From a bacterium (GTDB taxonomy: Bacteria; Bdellovibrionota_C; UBA2361; OMII01): a stretch of 9,790 nucleotides of DNA. The notes under the pieces were generated by a model. It saw only the letters and a program-made list of their open reading frames with translations. It was not told the origin of the DNA and made no database searches. The translations under genes were made by a program, and so were the position numbers. Positions 1 through 6,470 of this stretch are shown piece by piece; within the stretch, counting starts at the first letter, position 1, and each line of letters opens with the position of its first letter. Location: assembly GCA_017853915.1 (NCBI GenBank), contig JAFMIS010000071.1:1-9790 (forward strand). The letters are read 5' to 3'.

Positions 1-16
1 GTTTTCGAGAATTCGT

Positions 17-46
17 TTCGAGAGCCTGTTCCGGGTGCGGTATACT
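17..46 (+). promoter_or_regulatory. weak sigma70-like promoter candidate before the small ORF
   Basis: The sequence shows TATACT at 41-46, five of six matches to the -10 consensus. A poor -35 candidate, TTCGAG at 17-22, lies 18 bases upstream. The -10 box is 40 bases before the ATG at 87, a normal leader length. The weak -35 makes this a guess, and the left edge of the window hides anything further upstream. Confidence 0.3.
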
Positions 47-86
47 GAGACCAGGGGTGCGGTCGTCGGTTTTTTTGGGAGTTTTT

Positions 87-278
87 ATGGATACTCGTCA
101 AACTCAAACAAACGAGCAGAAGGTGACAATCGAGACCACCATCGGCGACCTGATTGAAGCAATCACTGATGTAGCGCTCCAAGCTGGAAAGACAGAAGCC
201 GAGGGATACAGACTCGCTTCGTTTACGATCGAGAAACTGCTCCGAGATAAACGCCATCGCGATATCCTCGAGGCCTAG
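87..278 (+). CDS. small protein of unknown function (63 aa)
   Basis: I do not recognise this protein. I chose the ATG at 87 because GGGAG at 77-81 sits 5 bases before it; a GTG at 57 in the same frame would add ten residues but has no ribosome binding site. The product is 63 residues, soluble, highly charged, and without a signal peptide, membrane segment or cysteine. A polar N-terminus (about residues 1-12) is followed by a stretch beginning VTIETTIGDLIEAI that looks like two amphipathic helices, the second ending in the basic run LLRDKRHRD. That shape would suit a small helical adaptor or protein-binding factor, but this is inference. The next gene on the same strand is asd, 229 bases away. 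Codon choice looks normal for the window, which supports a real gene. Confidence 0.6.
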   Translation: MDTRQTQTNEQKVTIETTIGDLIEAITDVALQAGKTEAEGYRLASFTIEKLLRDKRHRDILEA

Positions 279-335
279 CGTTTGTTCTCACAACCCCTGT
301 CGGGTTTGAATCGAATAAGTCTGAGAAGAGACTAA

Positions 336-489
336 ACTCACCCTGCGACTCGGGATGCCTGCACATCCAGCCCCATGCCGGAGTATTGCTCCTGCCCTTC
401 AGAGCCATGTAACTGTGGCACACGCTGACTGTTTTTCGCCTATAAACTTGCCTCATGGTCAGGGCTCTGGCAGGGTACTACGAGTATCT
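336..489 (+). ncRNA. possible structured RNA in the gap before asd (leader or separate small RNA)
   Basis: The gap at 279-507 has no convincing gene. It holds a mutually compatible set of pairings. A closing stem is formed by ACCCTGC (340-346) with GCAGGGT (470-476), extended outward by ACTC (336-339) with GAGT (482-485). Inside it are hairpins GGATG/CATCC (353-357 with 364-368) and GGAG/CTCC (380-383 with 389-392), and a longer arm AGAGC plus CATG (401-409) with CATG (454-457) and GCTCT (464-468). An alternative is CCTGCC (391-396) with GGCAGG (469-474). The 3' end abuts the asd ribosome binding site, so it could be a leader controlling asd, or a 6S-like small RNA. I cannot match a lysine riboswitch or any other family by eye. 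Against this, TATAAA at 441-446 could be the -10 of an asd promoter, which would leave the RNA untranscribed as one piece. Pairings were found by eye, not by energy calculation. Confidence 0.3.
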
Positions 490-507
490 GAGGAGTGAGA
501 GGAAACT

Positions 508-1518
508 ATGAGTGCCACGACCGACTATCCCGTTATCGCAATTGCCGGAGCAACAGGCCTCGTTGGAAGCGAGATGTTGTCAGTGCTCGAGGAGCGCAAG
601 GTGCCGTGTTCGGAGCTCCGATTGCTTGCCTCAGCAGACTCAGTCGGGGAGGTGTATAAATTTCATGATCAAGAGATCGCGGTACAGGAATTGACTGCCG
701 CGTCGTTCGAGGGCGTACATATAGCATTGTTCGCAACGTCGGCGGAGCTCTCTGCCCGGTATGTGCCAGAGGCCGTCAAAGCCGGCGCGACCGTTGTCGA
801 CAACTCAAGCTTCTTCCGGATGGATCCCTCAGTGCCACTGGTTGTTCCCGAGGTGAATCTCGATGCCGTCAAACCCGGGGATAGAATCATCGCTAATCCT
901 AACTGCTCAACCATTCAGCTCGTGCCAGTGCTAAAGGCTATCCATACATTAGCGGGGCTCAAGCACGTGGTCGTCTCGACGTACCAATCAGTTTCTGGAG
1001 CGGGAAAACATGCTCTCGATGAGCTGTGGGCTCAGTCGATCGCGATCTTTAATCAACAAGAGATGCCGCAAGAGGCGTTTCAGCATCAGATCGCTTTTAA
1101 TTGCATCCCGCAGATAGACGTGATCCTCGATAATGGATTTACGAAAGAAGAGTATAAGATCATTAACGAGAGTCGTAAGATCCTTGGCATCCCTGATTTA
1201 AGAATTACAGCAACAGCAGTCCGCGTGCCTGTTTTTTACAGCCATGCCGAGAGTGTGTTTGTTGAGACAGAACGCGACTTGTCTCCCGAAGCGTTGTTGC
1301 AGCAGCTCAGTACTGAGCAAGGATTTACCGTCCATAGTCCCGCTGATGTATATCCAATGCAGATCGATGTAGCAGGAACGGATGATGTTCATGTTGGTCG
1401 AGTCCGGCGCGATGAATCCGTGCCGCATGGACTATCCCTCTGGATCGTCGCCGACAACATAAGGAAGGGCGCCGCGCTGAACGCGGTGCAGATCGTGGAA
1501 AGGATCCTCAATCGGTAG
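508..1518 (+). CDS. asd: aspartate-semialdehyde dehydrogenase
   Basis: This cytoplasmic enzyme makes L-aspartate 4-semialdehyde by NADPH-dependent reduction of aspartyl phosphate, the branch point to lysine/diaminopimelate, threonine and methionine. The 336-residue length is the usual bacterial size. The N-terminal Rossmann fold has GATGLVG at residues 14-20. VVDNSSFFRMD and VVPEVN follow, then IANPNCSTIQ with the catalytic cysteine at C133. The RVPVFYSH segment at 239-246 carries the histidine (H246) expected as acid/base catalyst. No key motif is missing. The ATG at 508 has AGAGGA four bases upstream and a second purine-rich AGGAG at 491-495. truA begins 10 bases after the stop, so the two are probably one transcript. 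A possible structured leader lies just upstream; whether it responds to a pathway end product is unknown. Confidence 0.96.
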   Translation: MSATTDYPVIAIAGATGLVGSEMLSVLEERKVPCSELRLLASADSVGEVYKFHDQEIAVQELTAASFEGVHIALFATSAELSARYVPEAVKAGATVVDNSSFFRMDPSVPLVVPEVNLDAVKPGDRIIANPNCSTIQLVPVLKAIHTLAGLKHVVVSTYQSVSGAGKHALDELWAQSIAIFNQQEMPQEAFQHQIAFNCIPQIDVILDNGFTKEEYKIINESRKILGIPDLRITATAVRVPVFYSHAESVFVETERDLSPEALLQQLSTEQGFTVHSPADVYPMQIDVAGTDDVHVGRVRRDESVPHGLSLWIVADNIRKGAALNAVQIVERILNR

Positions 1519-1528
1519 AGTGTAGCCC

Positions 1529-2311
1529 GTGCCGAATATCAAGCTCATCGTTGAGTATAATGGTCGCGGATTTCACGGATGGCAGGCGCAGCCGGGCCTT
1601 CGTACCGTGCAGGGTGAGTTGGGCCGAGTTTTGCGTGTTGTTACCCGTTCAGATATCGGGCCCTTGCATGCTGCTGGTCGAACTGACGCTGGCGTGCATG
1701 CTCGTGGCCAGGTTGTCACTTTCACTATTCCAGAGCCTGTGGAGCTGTGGAGGATCTCTCAAGGGGTGAGTCACCTCCTCAAGGGAGAGCTCACCGTTTT
1801 GTCGGCGGATTACGTGTCCGATGACTTTCACCCGGGTATTCACGCGACCCATAAACAGTACTCATATCGCATCTTAAACCGACCGACTCCTGCCGTGCTT
1901 GAGGCGCATCTCATGTGGCATATCGCGCCGCCTCTGGATCTCGAGCGAATGAGGGAGCAGTTGCCATTTTTGGGAGGAACGCATGACTTCTCAAGCTTTA
2001 GGGACTCCTCCTGCACCGCTCGCGATCCTGTCAAAACGATATACTCCGCCACGCTTCAGAAGCAGGGCGGAGTTGTCACCTTTCAAGTTGTCGGTTCGGG
2101 ATTTCTAAAGCAGATGGTACGCAATATTGTCGGCACCCTTGTCGATATCGGTCGAGCTAGATTGGGAGGGCGCTCTCTGTCTCAGGTTCTGGAAGCACGA
2201 GACCGACGTGTGGCGGGAGTAACCGCCCCCGCGCACGGGCTCAGCATGGATTGGGTATCGTACGACGAGCCGCCTTACTCGCCCGGCGTTCGACCTGAAA
2301 GAGAAAAGTAG
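1529..2311 (+). CDS. truA: tRNA pseudouridine synthase A (tRNA pseudouridine(38-40) synthase)
   Basis: TruA converts uridines 38, 39 and 40 in the anticodon arm of many tRNAs to pseudouridine. The 260-residue protein is complete. It opens with the family pattern IKLIVEYNGRGFHGWQAQ (residues 4-21) and has GRTDAGVHA at 50-58 with the catalytic aspartate D53. It continues with HDFSSFRDSSC in the middle and the C-terminal core GSGFLKQMVRNIVGTL at 189-204. The start is a GTG 10 bases after the asd stop with only a weak purine stretch before it, so translation is probably coupled to asd; no better in-frame start exists nearby. asd and truA are close neighbours in many Proteobacteria. The last 37 bases overlap, on the opposite strand, the end of the M50-like gene. 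Confidence 0.95.
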   Translation: MPNIKLIVEYNGRGFHGWQAQPGLRTVQGELGRVLRVVTRSDIGPLHAAGRTDAGVHARGQVVTFTIPEPVELWRISQGVSHLLKGELTVLSADYVSDDFHPGIHATHKQYSYRILNRPTPAVLEAHLMWHIAPPLDLERMREQLPFLGGTHDFSSFRDSSCTARDPVKTIYSATLQKQGGVVTFQVVGSGFLKQMVRNIVGTLVDIGRARLGGRSLSQVLEARDRRVAGVTAPAHGLSMDWVSYDEPPYSPGVRPEREK

Positions 2312-3033
2312 AGCCAGATAAAAGCCTCACAGACTGTCTTGAATAACACTCCAATACCAGCAGCGCCCTGAAAAGCCCACGCCAACACCAGAGCGGCGAT
2401 CACCAGATTCCACGCCAGGATATACAAAAGGCCGACATGGTATCCGCCCTTAATAAGAGAGATATCGGTCTGAATAGGTGAGATGTCTCTCGCGTTAAGA
2501 AGGAGGTCGATTCCGTAGCCTAACCCAACTATCAGCACCATCATGGTCGGATCGTGCCGTGATGTAGAGAACGCGATGAGTGACGCAATCGCGGTGAAGA
2601 CGGGAACTATGTAGGGGGCTAGGGAGATAAATGCGTTGTAATGAGCAGTCCGCTTCGTGTAGGCGTACTCCATGTGTCCCGAGTTCTTGTTGATCTTCAT
2701 ACCCTTGTACTTATTCCCAACAAGATTTGAGACGAGAGAGTGTTTGAACTCGTGAATAAGTACCGATATGTGATCACGAATAAGTCCATGGGCTGCCATC
2801 ATCCCAAGGATGGCTGAGAGGATAAAGAGAGATGCGAGAGCGATATCGGCGTCTCGAATCTGTCGAATCGCGACGATAAAGAAGACCAGACCGGTGGGCA
2901 GTAAGAGGATGAGGGAGAGGAAGAAGGCGAAGCCGCCAACCCTCTCTTCCCCAGGGTGGCTCTCAGACCGAGGAGGAGCGACTTCCCTCGTCTCGTTCGT
3001 ATCCTCTCCCCGGTTCTTATCAAAAGCACTCAT
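2275..3033 (-). CDS. multi-pass membrane protein, putative M50-like zinc metalloprotease
   Basis: A 252-residue membrane protein when started at the ATG at 3033. A TTG at 3072 in the same frame would overlap the end of the upstream gene by 23 bases and is less likely; neither start has a clear Shine-Dalgarno, so coupling to the upstream gene 16 bases away is probable. After a hydrophilic, probably cytoplasmic N-terminus (1-31) come hydrophobic segments near 35-56 and 64-85. HEFKH follows at 94-98 in a helix, matching the HExxH zinc site, then about three more segments between 133 and 240. N-DISPIQTD near 180-190 offers an aspartate (D190) as possible third zinc ligand. The motif within a membrane helix followed by a VGNKYKGMKI-type strand resembles M50B-like intramembrane proteases. 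The substrate is unknown and could be an envelope protein. The product could also be an inactive family relative. Confidence 0.7.
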   Translation of the reverse strand: MSAFDKNRGEDTNETREVAPPRSESHPGEERVGGFAFFLSLILLLPTGLVFFIVAIRQIRDADIALASLFILSAILGMMAAHGLIRDHISVLIHEFKHSLVSNLVGNKYKGMKINKNSGHMEYAYTKRTAHYNAFISLAPYIVPVFTAIASLIAFSTSRHDPTMMVLIVGLGYGIDLLLNARDISPIQTDISLIKGGYHVGLLYILAWNLVIAALVLAWAFQGAAGIGVLFKTVCEAFIWLYFSLSGRTPGE

Positions 3034-3049
3034 ATGTAAAGGAGAGTAG

Positions 3050-4927
3050 TCAGAAACCGAGCACTTTGCCAAGCGACTTGCCTACACCTTTGCCACCCTT
3101 GAGTGCCCCGCCTAAAGTTTGTCGGACTGTTCCCACGGTCAGCTTCTCGGCGAGGGTTGTTACATTTGGCAACACTATCACCGCTGGAACCTTGCCCTTG
3201 ACAAGAAACGGAACGGTAAAGCGATTGTCGCCATTCAACAGCAGAGAAAACTCCTTGGCTCGATTTGTTAGCGCAGCTGAAAATTGAGGGCTAAAAAGAA
3301 TTTCCGAAGTAAGGTTTATGTTTCCATCAAATCCATACGAGCCAGAGCTTCTAAGATCGAAAAGCTCGGAGATCAGAGCCAACTGCGAGATCTGGATAAC
3401 TCCTGAGCCAATAGAGAAAGACGCTCGTGCCTCGCGTACGACAGTGTCAGGGCTGGCGAAGAGGGGCTCGAAGTCGGGAGGCACCCGCTTGCGGAGATTG
3501 CCAGATATAATTGGTAGACCGTCGATGTTGCTCAGGACCTGATGCGGAATATTAAAACCTTTTAGGCGAGCGTTCGTCACCAGCAGAGATCCATTTCCGC
3601 TCGCTGTTTGGGTGGGATTCTGCAGCTGTATGTTGGCAAATGATCCGTCAAAAGTAGAAAGAGTGCCGGCAAGGACCTTCGCGACATCGGGCTTTATAGC
3701 CTGTAGGATCTGGTCGAGAGATAGAGCACGCGCCATGGGCTTGGTGTGAAGGATGTTTGTTGATCCGAGAGTCATCTGACTCGGGGCCTGGAGTTCTCCC
3801 CCGAATCCCTTGACCGTGAATGAGGAAACGGAGATCTCCGTTGGCCTTATTCGCGTCGCAGTGCTTACAGAGAGAGGAGCGCCCTGAAGTTTTAGCGTCA
3901 TGTTGTTGGTCGAGGCAGCGAGGTCTTGCAGGCTCCCATCGATGGCGATATCTCCGGATACCTCGCGCACCTGGAGCGCGCCGGGTAGGTCAGCGGAAAG
4001 CGCCTTACACGTGAGCGGGCCCTTAAGTGAGGTGAGCGTCGCGCCCGATAACGTCGCGGCGATTTTTAGAGTCAGGGAGCCAGAGGGCTTATACTGAGCG
4101 AGACTAGGACTAAAGCTGGCCGCGACCTTAGCGGCCTTGGCCATATCGAGCCCCGTCGAGGTAATCGCGACCGTGCCCGGACCACCGCTCGGATAGATCT
4201 CACCCTTGAGAGTGACTGATCCCACGTCACTTGAAAGAGTCGCATTTTCGAGTGAAAGCTTCTTGAGAGCCTGATCAAAGGAGATGTTGCTCAGGGAGAT
4301 TTGGAGTTTTTGTTTGCCCGGAGCTAGGAGAGAAACGGTGCCCTCAGGAATGACAACACGAGTCTCGTTCAGCGATAGCCCAGCGTCCACGTGAATGTCT
4401 CGTATTTCGGTAGTCTCGTTAGTGGTTGAATCTTCAAGCCGCACGACTCCATCGTGAATTCGGATTCGGTCTATAGACAGAGCGATTGGGCTTGCGCCCG
4501 TGGAGGGAGCAGGAGTCTGTGAGGGGTTGTTTGGTTTTGAATCCCCTCGAGGCATTCCCTTGAGGCCGACACCGGACGATTCCTTCGCTAGCGTGATGCT
4601 CGGTTTGTCGATCGTGATAGTAGAGAGTTCAACCCGTTTCGACAGAAGGGGAAGAAGTGCCGCATCCGCGCGCACAGAGCCCACCGACACGCTCGTCTGA
4701 CCTGGGGCCCCGACGGTGACAGCGGCAACGTAGAAAGCTGGTCGAGGGATGATCGATAAGGATATGTCCCCGAGGCTTACGGGCATCCCAAGGGCATTTG
4801 ACGCGATGGTCTGAATCTGGGGTCTGTAGCGATTGACAAGGTCACCCGCCCTCCAGATCACAAGCGCCAGGCCGGCAACGATGAGGACTAAAGCAGAGAG
4901 AGCACTGATAAGGATCTTTTTTCTCAT
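3050..4927 (-). CDS. AsmA family envelope protein
   Basis: A 625-residue protein anchored in the inner membrane by one N-terminal helix (about residues 5-25), with the rest in the periplasm. The segment after the anchor, including RYRPQI (33-38), ALGMPVSLGDISLS (45-58) and PRP at 61-63, is the typical AsmA N-terminal pattern. A proline/serine-rich linker follows near 130-150, then long beta-rich repeats and an AsmA-like C-terminal part. Relatives (AsmA, TamB, YhdP) are thought to bridge the envelope and help lipid transport or outer membrane assembly; the exact job here is inference. I prefer the ATG at 4927 because the hydrophobic anchor follows at once. An upstream ATG at 5002 would add 25 non-hydrophobic residues and has only a weak AGG near it, so it stays possible. 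The M50-like gene follows 16 bases downstream, so the pair looks like an operon. It is divergent from the czc genes. Confidence 0.88.
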   Translation of the reverse strand: MRKKILISALSALVLIVAGLALVIWRAGDLVNRYRPQIQTIASNALGMPVSLGDISLSIIPRPAFYVAAVTVGAPGQTSVSVGSVRADAALLPLLSKRVELSTITIDKPSITLAKESSGVGLKGMPRGDSKPNNPSQTPAPSTGASPIALSIDRIRIHDGVVRLEDSTTNETTEIRDIHVDAGLSLNETRVVIPEGTVSLLAPGKQKLQISLSNISFDQALKKLSLENATLSSDVGSVTLKGEIYPSGGPGTVAITSTGLDMAKAAKVAASFSPSLAQYKPSGSLTLKIAATLSGATLTSLKGPLTCKALSADLPGALQVREVSGDIAIDGSLQDLAASTNNMTLKLQGAPLSVSTATRIRPTEISVSSFTVKGFGGELQAPSQMTLGSTNILHTKPMARALSLDQILQAIKPDVAKVLAGTLSTFDGSFANIQLQNPTQTASGNGSLLVTNARLKGFNIPHQVLSNIDGLPIISGNLRKRVPPDFEPLFASPDTVVREARASFSIGSGVIQISQLALISELFDLRSSGSYGFDGNINLTSEILFSPQFSAALTNRAKEFSLLLNGDNRFTVPFLVKGKVPAVIVLPNVTTLAEKLTVGTVRQTLGGALKGGKGVGKSLGKVLGF

Positions 4928-4936
4928 ACGATGATT

Positions 4937-4948
4937 GTGAATATTCAC
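4937..4948. repeat. 12-base perfect palindrome next to the asmA-like start
   Basis: GTGAATATTCAC reads the same on both strands. It lies 10 bases upstream of the preferred asmA-like start, where an operator could block transcription or translation. About two 12-base palindromes are expected by chance in a window this size, so only the position makes it notable. If the true start is at 5002 it lies inside the coding region. Confidence 0.25.
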
Positions 4949-5085
4949 GGACCAATAAGAGGATACGGGTATCGTGGGCGCACCGCAAGGAATGCTTCGC
5001 ATGACCTGCTGATACGCACTTTCGAAACTTCAGGTGCCGCTCCCTGATGGTGGACGGCAGGTGGGCTGTTTGTGAGATTCTGACC

Positions 5086-5114
5086 GTGTCAATTCAGGGT
5101 AGATCGGGTACTAT
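5086..5114 (+). promoter_or_regulatory. czcC: weak promoter candidate for the czc operon
   Basis: GTGTCA (5086-5091) and TACTAT (5109-5114) each match four of six consensus bases and stand 17 bases apart, the ideal spacing. The start of czcC is 93 bases further on, leaving a leader of about 85 bases that contains the hairpin at 5176-5201. I see no clear dyad between the two boxes of the kind used by MerR-type metal sensors. The whole gap 4928-5207 between the divergent operons shows no gene; it must hold promoters for both directions, but no good asmA-side promoter is visible. Confidence 0.3.
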
Positions 5115-5175
5115 CCGGCCAGGTTTATGTCGGGAGTCTCCAAAAGATATCGTTTATCTCGTAGGGCGGCGGTAT

Positions 5176-5201
5176 CCCCTGAGCGACTGCTCAGAAAAGG
5201 G
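5176..5201 (+). promoter_or_regulatory. czcC: hairpin covering the czcC ribosome binding site
   Basis: CTGAGC (5179-5184) and GCTCAG (5189-5194) form a perfect six-pair stem with a GACT loop. CCC (5176-5178) can also pair with GGG (5199-5201) across a four-A bulge. That GGG is the core of the czcC ribosome binding site (AAGGG at 5197-5201, six bases before the ATG). It could restrict translation or serve as a protein operator. Short stems are common by chance, so position is the main argument. Confidence 0.35.
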
Positions 5202-5207
5202 TGTGTC

Positions 5208-6470
5208 ATGTGTAGGGTTGTGCTTCGTTTGCTCCGAAACGCGTCTGCTCTTAGCGGGTGCGTCGCTGTTATCATAGCGGCGGATATTCATGCCCAGTCG
5301 CTGGGGAATTGTGAGGAGAAGTTTTCGTTTGAGAGTCTCCGGGCTTACGCGCTTAGTCACAGTCCCTCGGTAACTGAAATTGATCGCGACTTCGCGCTGG
5401 AGGTGGCAAGAGCGTTCGACCTTGAGGTCCTCGCTAATCCTGAGGTTTCAGCGGAGCAGGTGTACACTCGCATGAATATAGGGGGAGCCAACGACGCTCA
5501 AACGAACGCCGCCCTGAGTCAACCGCTGCGGCTTTCGAACTTTGGCAAGCGTGATCGTGTGGCCCGCTTGATGAGGAGCGTTGGCGATGTGGGAAAGAGG
5601 GCAAAGCTCCTCGAATTTAATCAACGACTGCTCGTGCAGTACGCGAATCTCTATGTTTCACAGGAATCAGAGCGACTACTCTCCGAGGGCGCCCGAGAAG
5701 CGCAGGCTCTCATGGCCCAGGTGGAAAAGGGAGTCAGACAGGGATTGTTATCTGAGGGAGCGGGGGCCTTGTTTGAGGCCGAACGATACAGGCTTGAGGC
5801 TTTGAGAGAGGGTGTCGCGGCGACCGTGTCAACCTCGCGTTCGGAGCTGAGCGTTCTTGTTGGTACAGAGTGTCGTGTTACAGCCGAATCACCGCCTCTG
5901 TTTGCACCGCTCCCAGCAGAAGATGTTTTGGTGCAGAAAGCACGCGCGAGTGATGTGAGTGAGGCCTCTCGAACTGATTTGCGGCGTAGATTGGCCCGCG
6001 AACAAGTGGAGCTCAGTCGCATGGACGCTTTTCCGGTCATGTCGCCTCGAGTCGTGTATCAGCACACCAATGACGGGGGCGATTTCGTTGGTTTTGGACT
6101 TACAGTTCCTCTTCCTCTATGGAACAGAAATCAGGGCGAGAATATGAGGGCTGAAGCGGAGGAACGGGCGGCGGAAAAGCAGCGAGAATTCCTCGCTCAA
6201 GGAGGACTGGAGTCTCAAGTTAGAAACTTGCGTGAGGCTTCTGTAAGGCTTCAAAAGCAGGTTGATATGTATGGTGTCCACGTGGTTGGCGCGTTTAAAC
6301 GCGCGTTGAAGTCTGAGGAGCGCCTGTTCCAGCAAGGGCAGGGTGGAGTGGCGCAGGTTTGGCAGGCGTTGCGAGCGCTTAACGAAGCTCGCATGACGCA
6401 CCTAGGGTTAGTGGCATCCGCCGTGTCGATGAGGGCCCAGTTGTCAGTTTTGATAGGAGAGGAGGTTTAA
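5208..6470 (+). CDS. czcC: TolC-family outer membrane channel of heavy-metal efflux system (CzcC/CusC-like)
   Basis: This is the outer membrane component of the tripartite metal pump, a trimeric channel through which ions leave the cell. Started at the ATG at 5208 (AAGGG six bases upstream) it has 420 residues, near the length of CzcC. An in-frame ATG at 5127 would place 27 residues before the signal peptide and is unlikely. Residues 1-30 form a signal peptide: a basic start, a hydrophobic run VAVIIAA, and a probable cut near HAQ/S. I see no lipobox. The first repeat contains AALSQPLRLSNFGKRDR, like the OEP repeat of CzcC proteins. The second has VPLPLWNRNQGE at 300-311, a hallmark of this subfamily, followed by long helices to the end. 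The stop codon is followed directly by the czcB start, so the genes are tightly coupled. Confidence 0.88.
   Translation: MCRVVLRLLRNASALSGCVAVIIAADIHAQSLGNCEEKFSFESLRAYALSHSPSVTEIDRDFALEVARAFDLEVLANPEVSAEQVYTRMNIGGANDAQTNAALSQPLRLSNFGKRDRVARLMRSVGDVGKRAKLLEFNQRLLVQYANLYVSQESERLLSEGAREAQALMAQVEKGVRQGLLSEGAGALFEAERYRLEALREGVAATVSTSRSELSVLVGTECRVTAESPPLFAPLPAEDVLVQKARASDVSEASRTDLRRRLAREQVELSRMDAFPVMSPRVVYQHTNDGGDFVGFGLTVPLPLWNRNQGENMRAEAEERAAEKQREFLAQGGLESQVRNLREASVRLQKQVDMYGVHVVGAFKRALKSEERLFQQGQGGVAQVWQALRALNEARMTHLGLVASAVSMRAQLSVLIGEEV
6289..6304. repeat. 16-base perfect palindrome inside czcC
   Basis: GCGCGTTTAAACGCGC is self-complementary over its whole length and encodes part of GAFKRAL in czcC. 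A perfect 16-base palindrome would arise by chance in roughly one of six or seven windows of this size. It falls in ordinary coding sequence, so I attach no function to it. Confidence 0.3.

Noticed and set aside
291..307. Short hairpin after the small ORF, AACCC with GGGTT around a five-base loop, as a terminator.
   Set aside because: The stem is only five pairs and no run of T follows, so it does not look like a rho-independent terminator.
223..456. A 77-codon reading frame on the minus strand opposite the gap before asd.
   Set aside because: The translation is low in complexity order, has no ribosome binding site, no family resemblance, and partly lies opposite the better supported small gene.
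279..507. 4.5S/SRP RNA, RNase P RNA, tmRNA, lysine riboswitch or cobalamin riboswitch as the identity of the RNA-like region before asd.
   Set aside because: The conserved sequence blocks of these families, for example the SRP RNA GGAAGGAAGCAGCC loop, were looked for and not found.
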